From positions 407,387 to 471,386 of the forward strand of contig NW_002060943.1 in NCBI RefSeq assembly GCF_000150275.1: a stretch of 64,000 bases of DNA. Reading direction: 5' to 3'. Below, piece after piece: positions 47,513-60,854 of the stretch. Every line of letters begins with the position of its first letter. Positions within the stretch are counted from its first letter, which is position 1. The notes under the pieces are model-generated. The model did no database searches and was not told the origin of the DNA. It saw only the letters and a list, made by a program, of their open reading frames with translations. Made by a program: the position numbers and the translations under genes. This DNA comes from Trichoplax adhaerens. Its lineage: Eukaryota; Placozoa; Uniplacotomia; Trichoplacea; Trichoplacidae.

Positions 47513-50163
47513 TATGTCAATTGTAGAATATGGAAATTATACGATGAAAACATGGCCATCTCTCTTAACTTACAGAATATAGCAATTGTTAGATTCTTTT
47601 CCAAATGTACAATTAGTAGATATTTTTAGCTCATTTTTATTCAATAACTGTAACAAGGATAATAAAAGGGATTAAAAATCCAATAAAAAAAGTATTCAAT
47701 CTCTATTCTACCTAGCTAATAATAGAGAAAGAGTGCTGTATGGACTGAAATTGAGCGTGTCAAACGAAGAAAACCTAATTTATTAGTCATCTTTGGATGT
47801 TTTTTTTGTCAGTATTGCATTGATTAGATTACTCAAGTCATTTAGAATGATGGATAACATAAGGCATAAATAATACGGAAACAATGCCAGCACTTCCTTG
47901 AAATCAATTTGGAATGAGCATTATTTCTCATTATGGGAAGCAAAAATGAATTTACCATGATCATCGATAGAGCAATATGCATTATTGAGATTCCTACAAG
48001 GTTAACGTTTAGGTAGATTCTTAATGTATTCCTGTGGTGTCTTTGTATCTTTTACCGTATAAAAAGTTAGAAAACTTATTTTATAGCAAATTCTTAAAGA
48101 TTAGGTTTGGCATGAAGGAGATACGCTAGGGAGGGGAATAAAGTGATTGTACTAGTCTTTTTTTTTTTTTGAAGGGGGCAGAAACATATGTTGGCAATTT
48201 CCCGTGGATTTATTTCCCGCTTGTTATATGTTCTTCCTCTAATCGTACACTGTATGTGATGGAACGCTAACTACATTCTTCAATGCTCTTGTATGACTGT
48301 CTATTCGATGATCAATTTCATTATCATCCAAATGCTTAATTATCATGAAAGGACTATTTAATATTATCCCGTAATCTATCTTCCTTTGATAATCTAATCA
48401 TGTTATACGGTATTTTTTTATGTGCTTAATTATCAGTATAATGATGGTGTAGACAAGCTATTGATTGATATTTGTTTACCTTCTATCGGCTATTTGTTTT
48501 GAAAAAAAGGCAAGTTTAAGCTACATACGGCAGCATAGAATCATTATTTAATTTACTTATTAATCATGTTAAAATATCGGAAATTTAACATCCTAAATTA
48601 TTTTGAAAATCTTGCAGCTTAATTTATAATGCAGTTGAACAGCAAACTTTGCTATTGATAATTCATGTGTGGGTGGTAAAAAGTTGAAAGAATCTTTCAT
48701 TTTTTCCGATAGATGAACAAAAATTGGACATTCTTCACAAATAAAAATTAACCAAAATTGAACATATCGTAGGTGGGTATTTAAATCATTTTCATTCCTA
48801 AAATAATAGCCCCTTGAAATCAACTATTTTTGTCAAATTTGTGAGTTTACGGTACTTCTATTGGGGCAATAAAAATCCTTTTTGTACATTGTTACACTCT
48901 TAGTAATATACTCTTTATTGTTGATGATAATTTTTCCATACCGGTGTTAAATTTAGATCATAGTGATAGTAATGAATTCTATCTTAACGAAAGATATTAT
49001 TCTAAATTTATACGTAGCAATGATATACAATAAGAAAATACGTTAGTATCAACTAAGGCATTAAAAGCTACTAAAATAATCAAAATATTAATTACTGATT
49101 TATTCAATACAGACTACTTTTAGATAAAAAAGAATGAAGCATAAGCAGACAATCAATTTATAAATAAATGCTTGGATATTATTTGTTCATTCGCCTATGG
49201 ATGATAAAAAATCTTGTAGCCTTCCTTTTTTGTTACTTTGAACGAATAAATGAAGAGTCTGAGTTAAACACAGAGAAATATTGTCATCCACTTGACGAAT
49301 TTCCAGTATTATCTCGATCAAAATAACTTATATTTTCTTCTATTCAAAGTATGGGCATGGTTAGCGATGAATAGCTGCAACATGTATCTTTTTTAATGGG
49401 GTAGACTATACTCAAGGTTATTCAATACGTATAAATTCAATGCAATAATTACCGTTCTATTAACACTGTATCATCCAAAAGATACAGATGTACCTTATGC
49501 GGTAGTTGTTAGCATGGATAACATTGAAAACTACTGAAACTAATTTTCGCTATTAGTAAAGGAAATAGGGGATGACCCAAATAGGATACCAATAGTACCA
49601 GTATTCCATTATTACCATATTACGATGTAAAGTCATAAGCGTGTCAAATAAATATTGTTTTCATCACCGGTAGTGATGGAAATCATCAATCAAAATTCGA
49701 CTCAATTGTGAATTATGACTATCATCCTACGCATCATGAATATGTGCGAGAAATACAAATGTCGGAAGTTTTTCCTTATTTTTATATACCATAATAAAAA
49801 ATTGACTGTATATGTAGTCAATCTTTCATATTTTATTCATCAATCCTATCTTATTGTTCATTACTTTGTTATTGTAACTCTTTCTCGCTACCGTAGATCT
49901 ATAATAGTGAAATATCAAAACAAGCAATGGTCAATTTCTAGTATTTAAATTTATCTAGCCATTGTTTGCATGCCTACCACAACTTTGAACAATAATCTGC
50001 TACTGGACTGAAAGGTATATATAGGTGGCGATTTGATTAAAAATTTCGATCCATTTAACGGTATACCAACGATTGGCTTAAAGCTAAAATCACTTTCAAT
50101 CTCCGCCCTCTTCATTGATTATAAAGTCGTTATACGATATCATATATTTCTTAAATTAGAATC
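47513..50163. other. No feature seen between the minisatellite and the lectin-protease gene
   Basis: AT-rich sequence with short ORFs only (for example 48593-48823 minus and 49715-49948 plus), none with recognisable domains. The 3' part should include the promoter of the gene starting at 50164. Confidence 0.5.
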
Positions 50164-53100
50164 ATGCTATCCACGTTATCATTACTGACACCAGGCAGAA
50201 TGTTACAGATTTGTGCTTGGATTGTATGTATACAAGTCCATGTTTGCTTTGGTCGTTCAGCTCAAACAAGGTAAGTAAGACCGTAATTTCATATTTCGCT
50301 AAAATACGATATCATAAGGAGTAATCAATGTAAATTATTACAGACCATATGGAAGAGTTGTAGTAGACACAAATCACTACAATTACTGAATAGCCATAAT
50401 TATATCCTTGACAATATACAGTAATTTGTTTCTTAAATGTCGGTAATAAATGCTGTTATCTTTCCATATACGCGGTCATCAATTTATCATTATACTAATT
50501 TCCAGGCAAAATAATATAATTTTACAGAATTTACTAAATGGAAGAATAATTTTAGACTTAAACAGAAAAAATACTGTACATCATCAGATTGATAAAGATC
50601 TTAAAATTCATCGCAGTTGAGGTTTTAATTTCATCAGTCTGGTGTTTAAAATTCTTTGTTTAATTTCTGATTTTAAAACTAAACATGAATAACTCTGTAG
50701 CTCAATGAACCAGTCAAACACTTCGCAATTTCTTAAATTAATGATAATCTATATAATTATTTATTAAATGCATTCATAACTACGTAGAGTTCTGGTCATT
50801 AGCATCAAATAATGATAAATGCAATTAACCTTTAATTTTAAATTTATTAGTCATACTGTAAGTTAGCAGCCCATTCTAGACAATTGATTACAGTATAATA
50901 ATGGAAAACTTGCTAAAACTAAGGTTTCATTTCTAAATATAACGTACATCTCTAACGATAACTTCCTTCCTAACAAGATTAATTATTGTGTAATTAGTAA
51001 TATTTTGTCAGCTAAGTGAAATTTGATGCATCAAAAATCTTTCGTTTAAAATCCATAGATGAAAGAGATATCACGGTACTGTATTGCTAAGTAATATGGA
51101 TGTTTTAGTGAAGATTAATAAGATCTTGATACTCGTACTTTAAATCAAATAAAATAATAAATTAACTTAGGTGATTGTGATTGCTATCACACTTAGAAAT
51201 TTAGTATAAAGGCAGTAGTAAAAGACTTTGCGATGAAAGTTTTATAAGTTTTATTTTATAACTATCTCATCACACCCCTCAGTAGTCTATGAAAAGAGGA
51301 GAGAAAAAAATAAAAATGATTACATAGCCGTATGAAATAATATTATCATTCTTTCAGGTACAGATTAAAAAAATGACAGCTAAACAAAAGTAGTGACACT
51401 ATCAGTGCAGCTTTGCAACATTTTGGATTATATTCGCTATGATTTCGATGGTCAATAGTAATGTACTTTGAATACTTTTAGTTGTACAGGGTTCTCATTT
51501 CTGTTAACTAAAAAGAGAACTTCTTACTTGCGTATTAATTTATTAACGTGAAAATTTTTCATGAAATGTTCTGTTATGATCAATGTCTATTTCGAACGGT
51601 CATAATAAATAGTGAATATGCCCCAGTAAAATATTTTAGGATATTGGATAAACTAATATAATTAGTTTTTGATTGAATATTATTGATAATACGAAATACA
51701 TCTTTTCCGCCTAACTGTTAATGCCGCAAATGGAATATTAAAGTTATTAGAATGTTAAGCACTTAATTCAATCTCATATCAGATGTATGCTGATATTCAT
51801 AGCTGCAATTATTTATCGAGTAAATAGATCGTTGAGATAATTCTAGTTTGTGGGCATATTCATGCACTTTTTAGCCTGACAAAACAGCATATATATCATT
51901 TAAAATAAGCATGCTATTTTTAATTATAAAAGCAAACAATAAGAAAGCAGGACTAAGATAACTGTAGCGTGGTACAACTTAAATACAGCTATTAATAATT
52001 TATTAAACTTCAGGTATTGATGATTTCAGTTTATAATTGAACCCATCTTTAACTATTTCCCGACATTGCAACAATTGTCTGCGATGTAAATGCCAACATT
52101 GTTCACCAGTCGATGATCACAATTAAAAATGGTGTTATGATTAAACACCTTTTAATATTGTTTATAATGCACTTCTTAGTTTAGTACTTTAATCTATCAT
52201 GTGAACTGAGCGATAAAAATTGGCGATCGAAGCGTAACTATTTATTGTAAAGATATATCAGTAAATTGAATTCTAATCCAAACAATTTTGCTTCCTTTTT
52301 ATCTGTTCTGCTATAGTAATTTGAAAGCTGGTGTCCCTTCTTTAAGGATCCCGGAATATGATGGGCATGACGATAGTACAAACAATTTATTCCTCGTAAG
52401 TTTTGGTTATTATAATCAATAAATAATATTGATACCCCAGTCTATAGCCTATAATAAATACGGGTAAATTAATTGAATAATTAATCTTTGAATTAAACAA
52501 ATGGTAATGTCATCACCAAAGCATTCCGTAGACGTTGAATCGGCTAATACATTCTTAACTTGTCTTATTACTTTAAAGGGAGAGTTAAATTATTTGATCG
52601 TAATGCTAATGCTTAGTGTTATCTGATGTGCGAATTTCTTTTATGGTGGCTAATTTCTCACAGTACTGTAGTTGTTAATCATTTTATGAGCAAAAATAAT
52701 TCATAATGATAAATTTATACTGCAGTCAGCTATGTATCGGGGGTGATATAAAGATAAAATTTTTTACTTAACATATCAGACAATGATAGTCAACATCAAC
52801 TCAATCGATTTCCTTCGCTTAGAGTACCATCAAGGGACGATTATTGTTTTCATGAGCATTAATTCCCGACAGATCGGGTAAAATTTTAGATGATTCTGGT
52901 AATATCCCGGTATTGCTTTGTCGTAATCGATATGAGTCTCAACATTAACAATATCAAATGGACGCCGCCGATGCTTGAAAAGGATTTCGATTACTAGTGA
53001 AAATAGAAAGTGTACATATTCCAGTAGAAAACAGTTTCATATTGTCAGTTTGATAGAAATTTGGAAAGGTGATTTTAATCATTCATAGATAAGGTTTTGA

Positions 53101-55373
53101 TTTAATTCCATTTAAAGTACGATTAAGCCTATTTCTTTCTCCCATCTTAGAACATTTTAATTACTAAAATCATTCAGTAGTTATTTATTTCGATACTTTA
53201 AAGTCAAAATTTACTAGCCTACTTTTAAATTTCTATTGTTAGTTTATGTGATTCAGTTGATATTCTCTGTTTTTCGCTTATATAACAACTATATATAAAT
53301 CAGGATTCCCATGTTATACTTTTAAGTTAGTAGTCAGACAAAGGTGCTCATTAAACTTAAATTGTTACCTTTACTTAATATTCTATACGCTTGCAGTACC
53401 CAGCAAAATATTTCGGTCTAGTTGAGTCATGAATATAAGGGGGTAGCGTGACTTCCGTAGATCGAGTTACAAAAGATTTATTACAATTTAATATTGACTT
53501 AGCACGAATTAATTTAACCATGACTCCGTTTTGTTCTTAAATGCTATATGCATAAAACATCAGGGTTAAGCCTTTTAAGAGATATTACTGCTAACGAAGT
53601 TAATATATCGCATTTCTTATTCTACATTTAGGCAAGAGCAAGTGAAAGTAAGATGTCTGCAGATGCGAAAGGTAACGTTAACTCTTATGATTTTTATTGA
53701 TAATTATATAGGCTGTAAATATCAGAGTTACATCCGAGACCATCTATAACTAGAGATAATGGATTGTCAGAAAGATTCCATAAGGACTAAGCAATAAATG
53801 AGATTAAATAAGTATAATTAAAATTATTGTATTCTTTTATTTCAGACAACCGCTGTGATGCAGGATGGATTCATTATAACCTCAACTGTTATCGCGTCTT
53901 TCAGAAAAGCAACGAACGCCAAGACTGGAATAGTGCGCAAGCAGAATGTAATAAGCTTGGTGGCAATCTGCTTAGTATACTAACCTACAAGGAACAAAAT
54001 TTTGTCCAAAATAATTTATTGTCGACTGGAGTAAAAAAATCGTATTGGATTGGGTTAAACTGTACTAGTATTGATGACAATTGTCGATGGCAAGGTATGC
54101 CTACTGCCAATCCATATTCTCATCGATCTAACAGAGTAAAAGATGATGGCGTGTCAGAAATGTGTATGGAAATCAATATGAGAACGAAGTTTAATGGCTT
54201 ATGGACAAGTAGAAATTGCAGTATAAAGCAGCGTTTCATCTGCAAAAAAGGTATGTAGATGTTATAGCATCCGGTTCAACTAATATAAAAAGAATGCGCA
54301 CGAGTAGCTATCACAGCAACGCTGATGAGCAAAGTATTACGATTGTAAATTTTACTTTTCAGCTGATTACGTAAGAAACTTTTGAAACGTCTTGACTTAC
54401 TTTCTAACTTAATCCTGTTTTCCCATTTCTTTTAATAATAGGCGCTAAAAATATTAAACTAAATTCCATTCATCGCCAGTGTGGTGTCTCTTATCATAAC
54501 GATTACAGTTTACTTGGCTTACGTATAAAACGAGTGATTCATGGTACTAAAGCTTCTGACTACATGGTGCCTTGGCAAGCTTTCATTCAAATTAAGCGAT
54601 CCGATAACAAAATAGTTCGCTGTGGTGGCTCATTAATTGATAAAAAATACATTATTTCAGCCGCTCATTGCTTTGATAAAGTTTCAAAAGAGCCTCAATC
54701 AATCCGTATCGTTTTAGGAATTGTTAGGTTAACTGATCTAGAAAAAGGCAATATGCCCTGGCAAACACCGGCCGAGACGAAAAAAAAGAGCCAAAGTAAG
54801 CATCGATTAGGGGAAAAGATACTATATTTATCGCATGACGATTTAAACATTCATTCAGCTTATGCAGGTGGTTGTCAAGGTGTTGGCAGATGTACCATAC
54901 GTGATTTTAATGCTGATGTAGCAATACTTAAATTGCCATCATCTGTACAAACTAATAGATACGTAAGAACGCTTTGCTTGCCTAATAAGAGAATATTAAG
55001 CAGCAACCTTGGCAATTTAGACTGTCGCGTTGCAGGTTGGGGCAATACCAGAGTAAGTGGTTCAGTTTCTTACCCGAGGTATTTACGTTGGGCTATGGTA
55101 TCTATTCTTGACACAGACAAGTGTAACAAATCAGTGGCCTACCGTAATAGTATCACAAACAATATGTTATGCGCCGGCAAGTGGGAAGGCGGTGTTGATA
55201 CATGTCATGGCGATAGTGGTGGACCATTAATGTGTCGCTTACCAAATAGCCCGTGGATGCTGATGGGCATTACAAGTACTGGAAAGGGCTGCGCACAGCC
55301 TATGTCTCCAGGAGTTTATACTAAGTTATCATCTCCAATCATTAATAACTGGCTGAGTCATTTTATACAATAG
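50164..55373 (+). CDS. Secreted C-type lectin domain/trypsin-like serine protease fusion
   Basis: Exons 50164-50270, 52317-52395, 53632-53671, 53846-54250 and 54442-55373 give 520 residues. Exon 1 is a signal peptide (core ICAWIVCIQVHVCFG). Residues about 78-208 are a C-type lectin domain (WIHYNLNCYRVF, SYWIGLNC, final RNCSIKQRFICKK). It lacks the EPN/QPD and WND calcium/sugar motifs (GLWTSRNC instead), so calcium-dependent sugar binding is doubtful. Residues 242-520 are a chymotrypsin-fold protease: activation site KR|VIHG, His286 (SAAHC), Asp369 (DFNADVAIL), Ser469 (GDSGGP). Asp463 in the specificity pocket predicts cleavage after Arg/Lys. Cys224 before the activation site and the Cys of RTLCLP could tie the chains after cleavage. 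A zymogen that senses something by its lectin domain is inferred; Limulus factor C combines the same two domains among others. Confidence 0.9.
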
Positions 55374-56676
55374 GATGATACTTTTTCTACTTAGGAAGAG
55401 ATTTTAAATGCACTTCTGATAGAATATAAATACTAGCTGTAGAATACAGTAGAACAGCTGTTTAAAACAGTAAATTCTTTAAAGGACACTTGATTGCAGT
55501 ATCTAATACTAATTTCAGGTTTACAAGAAATACAACTAAATATAAGATTAAATGATAACCTTTATATTAAATAATGAATGATATTAAAAATTGAATGAAT
55601 CATTGCGCAAATTATAATAGCATAAAATTAGATATCAGATATCGTATAATTAATTCACAATGCTATTTATATTTCTTCAAACAATGCCCATTTAGCTCCA
55701 AGCATTTTAATTGTGGCCTAAAAATTGTTTATTTTAATAGCTCAATCGCATACTCAGTATTACAAAAGTACACATGTGTCAGGAGGAAACTGCCTCATTT
55801 TTTTATTTCTTATTTAATTTTCTGTCGACAGAAATTATCCATTATATTTGTAGAGCTAGCATTTTAATTAATTGCTAAAATAATTAAATTAATTACTATA
55901 TAAAATAAAGTAATGAATGTTTACATGTATATATTTGAGAGCTATAAACATGATTAGATATACGCGTATACAAATATAGATCTTTAATTCTACATTTTAC
56001 AAAATTTAACATCATGATTACAGTGTTGGGAATATTATATTAAAATAAATACTATATGTAGAAAAATTTTATCGTTTTACTAAAGTATGCAACGTATATG
56101 AATATCTATTTATTCAAACTGTATTTATTGCGTTTAAATATATATATATATCGTAAATAATAATATACTGTATTGGCTTCATTAAAAGCGTCTATAAGAC
56201 GGGTAAATCTCTAATACAAGTTTTACTTAAATGCTAAATAGTGAATAATATTAAGAATGTTATAATTTTATATTATTGTTTCACTGATAAGGTTAAATAA
56301 AGATAAAAATAATATATTCAGACCTTGCTACTTCTAAAGTCACGATATTGAAGTATATTATATATATATTGATACTTTATACGAATACTTCTATGTAACT
56401 CTCTGAATTTAGCAATGTATGCGTATTGCTATATTGTATTTATTACCTCTTGGTTAATGATGCCAGTATTTCACGTGAATAAAGGCTTATTAATAGACTC
56501 AAATTTTATGTATCGGTGGAAAATTAAATGCTTATGATAAATGATTAAGCAAGAACGGAAGGATAAGCGCTAATGAGACGCTGCATTATTGATATTTGAA
56601 TTAATTTTAAGTCGCTCTTAGGAGCATTTAAGTTTATTACTAATTTCTTTTTGAGCCAGTTTTACTGGATCTTGCG
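55374..56676. other. 3' flank of the lectin-protease gene, no gene seen
   Basis: Very AT-rich, with (TA)n near 56140 and 56365 and an AATAAA near 55903 that could end the protease mRNA. The 90-codon ORF at 55595-55867 has no family features and I discount it. Confidence 0.5.
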
Positions 56677-57499
56677 ATGATACCTATTAATTTTTATGAC
56701 GTTGTTCCGGCGAATTTGGAAAAGGCACTGATATCGGATGTATTTTGTTCTAATTACTATTATAACTTGCTTTTCAAAATTAGCGATTAGGATTTTGTGT
56801 TGGTCATGCAACTTAGAATAAGGCTAATGTATCCATTTTAATTTACCTTCCCTGCCCAGCTTCAGCAGTGTATGATCGTCCAGTGTTACAAGAAATAATT
56901 TCTTGTTTGTTGTGGAAATGATCAGTGGCGATGTTTCCACTTTCTATATTTGTAAATTGTTATACAAATACAGTAAATGCAGAATCTGCATTAACCTCTT
57001 TCTGGCGTAAGATTAGATTGGTATTAACCTAAAAACCTGAACTGTAGTTCAAATATTTAAATCTGAATTTCCCAATACTATATAAGAAAGCCCTCATCAC
57101 AGACATCATTGCATGCATTAGATTGAATTTGCAAATCTGTATTACGGTATGCAACCAGGTCATGCACCAGCTTATATGGGTAAATATGAGCATACTGAAA
57201 TATGCTACTCACTACTCAGTAAATAAGTATACGAAGTATCTCGAGCTGTAGCTCCACTAATAACAATTATACATGATTAATAATGTCCATATGCTTAAAG
57301 TGTTGATGACAGAAATTTTTTGATGCAAGATGCTCACGACAGTTTCTGCATCCTTCGAAGTTTCATATTCCGTAAATATGGTAAGGTGCGATGGCTTCAT
57401 TGAAGCTAATGCTACTGGATTTGACCTAGGACTGCTAGCGGGTAAAAATCTTCTCGTTTTTATTTAGAATCGATACAAACTTTCACACAGTATGGCTAA
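56677..57499 (+). CDS. Unrecognised small gene (or 3' end of a gene), four exons
   Basis: Exons 56677-56739, 57122-57179, 57330-57380 and 57468-57499 (TAA) join in phase 0, 1, 1 and give 67 codons before the stop. Donors are GTATTT, GTAAAT and GTAAGG; each acceptor ends in AG. The product reads MIPINFYDVVPANLEKALIS, then IEFANLYYGMQPGHAPAYMG, then DAHDSFCILRSFIFRKYG and ESIQTFTQYG. It looks protein-like, unlike AT-rich noise, but I recognise no family. The first exon could be internal: an acceptor (TTTTTGAGCCAG) lies just upstream and the frame stays open to it, so more exons may exist 5'. It sits about 200 bp before an X-box and the ciliary gene DYNLT2B. Confidence 0.42.
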
Positions 57500-57692
57500 T
57501 TCAGTATCGAATGAAATAATATGCTGGAAATTGCGTCGCGATTCATTGCTTGGAAGACTTCAAAGTTGAAGTTTTAAGGTCTCATAGATTTGAACATGCG
57601 CAAATCAATGGATTTTAGTAAGACCGCCAGTTTCTGTCCGTCGGCTACTCTGTGATTCACAGTTCAGCTGCAGGAATGGCGAGTCGTTGATC

Positions 57693-57706
57693 GTTACTAT
57701 AGTAAC
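57693..57706. promoter_or_regulatory. RFX X-box motif upstream of DYNLT2B
   Basis: GTTACTATAGTAAC is a perfect palindrome and matches every position of the ciliary X-box consensus RYYNYYWTRRNRAC. It lies 310 bp upstream of the start codon of a dynein-2 (intraflagellar transport) light chain, the kind of gene RFX factors control. The match is seen; function is inferred. Confidence 0.75.
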
Positions 57707-58015
57707 GCTCGCTACCAAAGGCTCATGAAGGAAAAGTGAGCTGAAATACTAGGATACTGGTGTATCGATCGAGTAAGGTATAATAATCTATCATAAACTG
57801 AACTTCAACGAGAACCGATCCAACTGCTAGAATTTCTACTTTACGTCTAGGAGGTAATTAAAATCATTTAAGCATGATATAAAATAGACAGTTTCGAAAT
57901 AGATACTGAATTCGTATACTGTTGTGATATATGACTGTGAGATGACGCTTTATTTTTTTTACCTAGTCGATTAGAATCTTTCAACATCATTTGTGTTTAC
58001 AGAATATTTTTGGTT

Positions 58016-59345
58016 ATGGAAAATAATTCAACGAATAGTTATGTCATTCGACCAAACTTTAGAAATAAGTAAGTGTGGTTCTTCTTTGGCCAGATGTAAC
58101 TCAGACAAATGTATTTACCTGTTAATAATAGGATCGTTAAACGTATTCTGAATTTGCTAATACGAAGTAGAACTGTATCAAATAAATTCAAAATGCTGTG
58201 CAAGATTCAGTGATTGTATGATGTATTGGGATTACAGCAATCCTGTAATTACTATACCGTAACGGTTGGAAAGAAACTTTGCGATTATAATTATGAACTA
58301 TTATTGGAAATTGTTATATGTGTATTTAATTAGTATTGCTATCTACGGTATTTTGTAAAATAGTGCAAATGGTAGGAATTTAAATGTATTAAATTAGCAT
58401 CAAGTTCACATTTTGCATTCTAATGGCAGATTTCGAGCTGCGTTAGTAAAAGACGTAATTCATGGTATTTTACAAGAGGAATTATCAGGCAAAAATTATG
58501 ATGCCCAAGAAGCTATATCATGGACGAAAGTTATCACAGATACTATTAAACTAAGGCTGAAAGGTTAGAGGAATAGCTTATTTTAATCACGTTATCATCG
58601 ATTTATATTCATCACTTTATTCGATCAAGTCTTTCGATTGTCTTGTAGAGCTTTTAAACATCTGTAATCGTATTGCAAATATTTCGGCTACTAACTCATT
58701 TTAATATTGTTACAGAATTAAATTTCGATCGTTATAAAATTATTGTGCAAGTTCTTATAGGAGAACAACGTGGTCAAGGAGTACAGTAAGTGATAATATC
58801 TCAGATTTACAAGGACGTCTATTAATATTTGATTTTTGGTATATTTGACAGTAATGTATTGATTTTTAGCATGATATTCGAGTACATTCGTAGTTCATTG
58901 ATGTTGCAAATCTTAGAGTTATTATTACAGTGCTTTATACTATATTAGTTAATAGATATTGTAAAGAGGGTTCTACTGCATAATGGCTTGATGTATCAAT
59001 GATGCTGCGCACATACTACGAATTTATCGATATCATCATTTTGTGATGTTCTTCTATTACCGTAGAATGGGTTGTCGTTGTTTCTGGGATTCGGACACGG
59101 ACAACTACGCACAAGATATATTCATAAACGTATGAAAATTTTGAATAGAATTTAAGAATTATTTATGCATATTTTAATTTCGGATTCTAACAGATTTGCG
59201 ATCTAACTTAATATTATAAAGTTGTTATATTAAACGTTTAATTTTTCATTATTAGCCTTTATTAATATTAATTGATTTGCTCAATATTTTATTATAGGAG
59301 AGTTTCTTTTGCATAGCAGCCGCATATGGTATATTTACGTACTAG
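58016..59345 (+). CDS. DYNLT2B: Dynein-2 light chain Tctex-type 2B (TCTEX1D2)
   Basis: Exons 58016-58068, 58430-58563, 58716-58785, 59066-59129 and 59298-59345 give 122 residues; human TCTEX1D2 is slightly longer (about 140) mainly at the N-terminus. It is a Tctex1-fold light chain of cytoplasmic dynein-2, the retrograde motor of intraflagellar transport, acting in cilia. Conserved stretches: YVIRPNFRNKFRAALVKDVI, VQVLIGEQRGQGV, CRCFWDSDTDNYAQDIFIN and the terminal ESLFCIAAAYGIFTY. All phases agree. An RFX X-box lies upstream, consistent with ciliary regulation. Presence of this gene implies motile or sensory cilia. Confidence 0.96.
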
Positions 59346-59453
59346 GCACAACTTGATTTCTTGGATTAGCATAATTTTTGTGATTTAGCATAGATCATGC
59401 TGCAGCTAATTTATTAAGTTCAGTTAATGATTTCATGTTGATTATGGCACAAC

Positions 59454-59475
59454 ATATATATATATATATATATAT
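59454..59475. repeat. (TA)n microsatellite
   Basis: Uninterrupted TA dinucleotides just downstream of DYNLT2B. Confidence 0.9.
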
Positions 59476-59840
59476 TTAGAATTGAAAGTTATCTCTTACT
59501 CAGCTCTTCGCTACTAATACGAGTATGTACTGTAAATACTGATAGCTTCTTTATTGATGTAATAGTATATTCATGTTAACTAAGGAAAGATTTCTTCCTA
59601 TTTCCAAGTGTAACTATTTATAAAGATCGATAATACAAGTATACGTAAAATGGTATCCGAGTAGACATAAACGTCAGTTATATGCATACTAACTTGTCAT
59701 AATATAAACTGTAGTCTCTAAAGCAGTCAATTGATATCGAGAAATGTTTTATTTTCCATCTCGATCATTTAAGATTACGAAATTCTGATTTACTGCATTA
59801 CTGGTGACTTATGATCCAATGGGTTATAACTGTTTAAATT

Positions 59841-60543
59841 ACTTATAGTGTTGCGGCTGTCAACTTTAGAGCTACTTCTATCTTCGTCGAATCTGGAAAT
59901 GTAGATTTGGCAAATAATAAAAGGACGAACGAGTAGTTTGATCTAACAGTATGGCAAAATTTTACACGAAGGCATTAACATTAACGTCGCCGAACTGCGC
60001 AAAGATTTTACAGTCTCAAGTTGTTTTTGGTAGTAGATTGCATCCAGATCGCAAATTCTTCATCATTCTAAGTTACTTATAGTGCTACGGCTATAAACTT
60101 TAGAGCTACTTCTATCTTCGTCGAATCTGGAAATGTAGATTTGGCAAACAATAAAAAGATGAACGAGTAGTTTGATAGAACAGTATGGTAAAATTTTACA
60201 CGAAGGCATTAACATTAATGTCGCCGAACTGCGCAGAGATTTTACAGTCTCAAGTTGTTTTTGGTCGTAGATTTCATCTAGATCGCAAATTCTTCATCAT
60301 TCTAAGTTACTTATAGTGCTACGGCTATAAACTTTAGAACTACTTCTATCTTCGTCGAATCTGGAAATGTAGATTTGGCAAATAATAAAAGGATAAACGA
60401 GTAATTTGATATAACGATATAGCAAAATTTTATAAGAAGGCATTAACATTAACGTCGCCGAACTGCGCAGAGATTTTACAGTCTCAAGTTGTTTTTGTTC
60501 GTAGATTCCATCTAGATCGCAAAATTCTTGACCATTCTGGTTG
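59841..60543. repeat. Three tandem copies of a 234-bp unit
   Basis: ACTTATAGTG begins copies at 59841, 60075 and 60309, a spacing of exactly 234 bp (78 codons). Copies share CTTCTATCTTCGTCGAATCT, AAGGCATTAACATTAA and GTCGCCGAACTGCGC. On the minus strand one frame is open across nearly a whole unit (reading RFDEDRSSSK, YEQKQLETVKSLRSS) and is closed by a TGA TGA at the junction of copies, so it is not coding in this form. It lies between the convergent genes DYNLT2B and UQCRH. Confidence 0.95.
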
Positions 60544-60854
60544 GCAGGGAAGTACTTTACTCTACGGGGTGGGGGTAGTATCAAAAATTTTATACTCCAA
60601 TGCTTTAGAAAGCTTAATTTTTGAAACGTTAGGTTCGAAAGTGATATTTTTTATGCATACGTGAGGTAAAATTAGCGATTTTTATTTTATTGATAAAACA
60701 TATACGCTTAGCCACATGGAAATAAAGCGAATTATGGCACTTCAACTTTGAATTCAACAGTTTGACAAGGTATACAAAAGTATTATGAGACAGTAGCTTA
60801 CGATAACGTAAAGGCCGATATACCTTTCTGTTATTAAATTAGAGCATCCAAATT

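Larger units (their letters stand above)
38640..50163. other. Gene-poor region, about 11.5 kb
   Basis: Very AT-rich with no recognised gene on either strand. It contains three tandem arrays or duplications and a spaced repeat pair (listed), two signal-peptide-like ORFs (39886, 41096) and one short possible exon at 43599-43684. Since the next gene has introns of 1.2-2 kb, exons of an unrecognised secreted-protein gene could be hidden here. A T-run followed by GGGGG is near 48159-48178. Confidence 0.5.

Noticed and set aside
55595-55867. 90-codon ORF after the lectin-protease gene
   Set aside because: AT-rich residue content, no signal peptide and no domain; likely chance.
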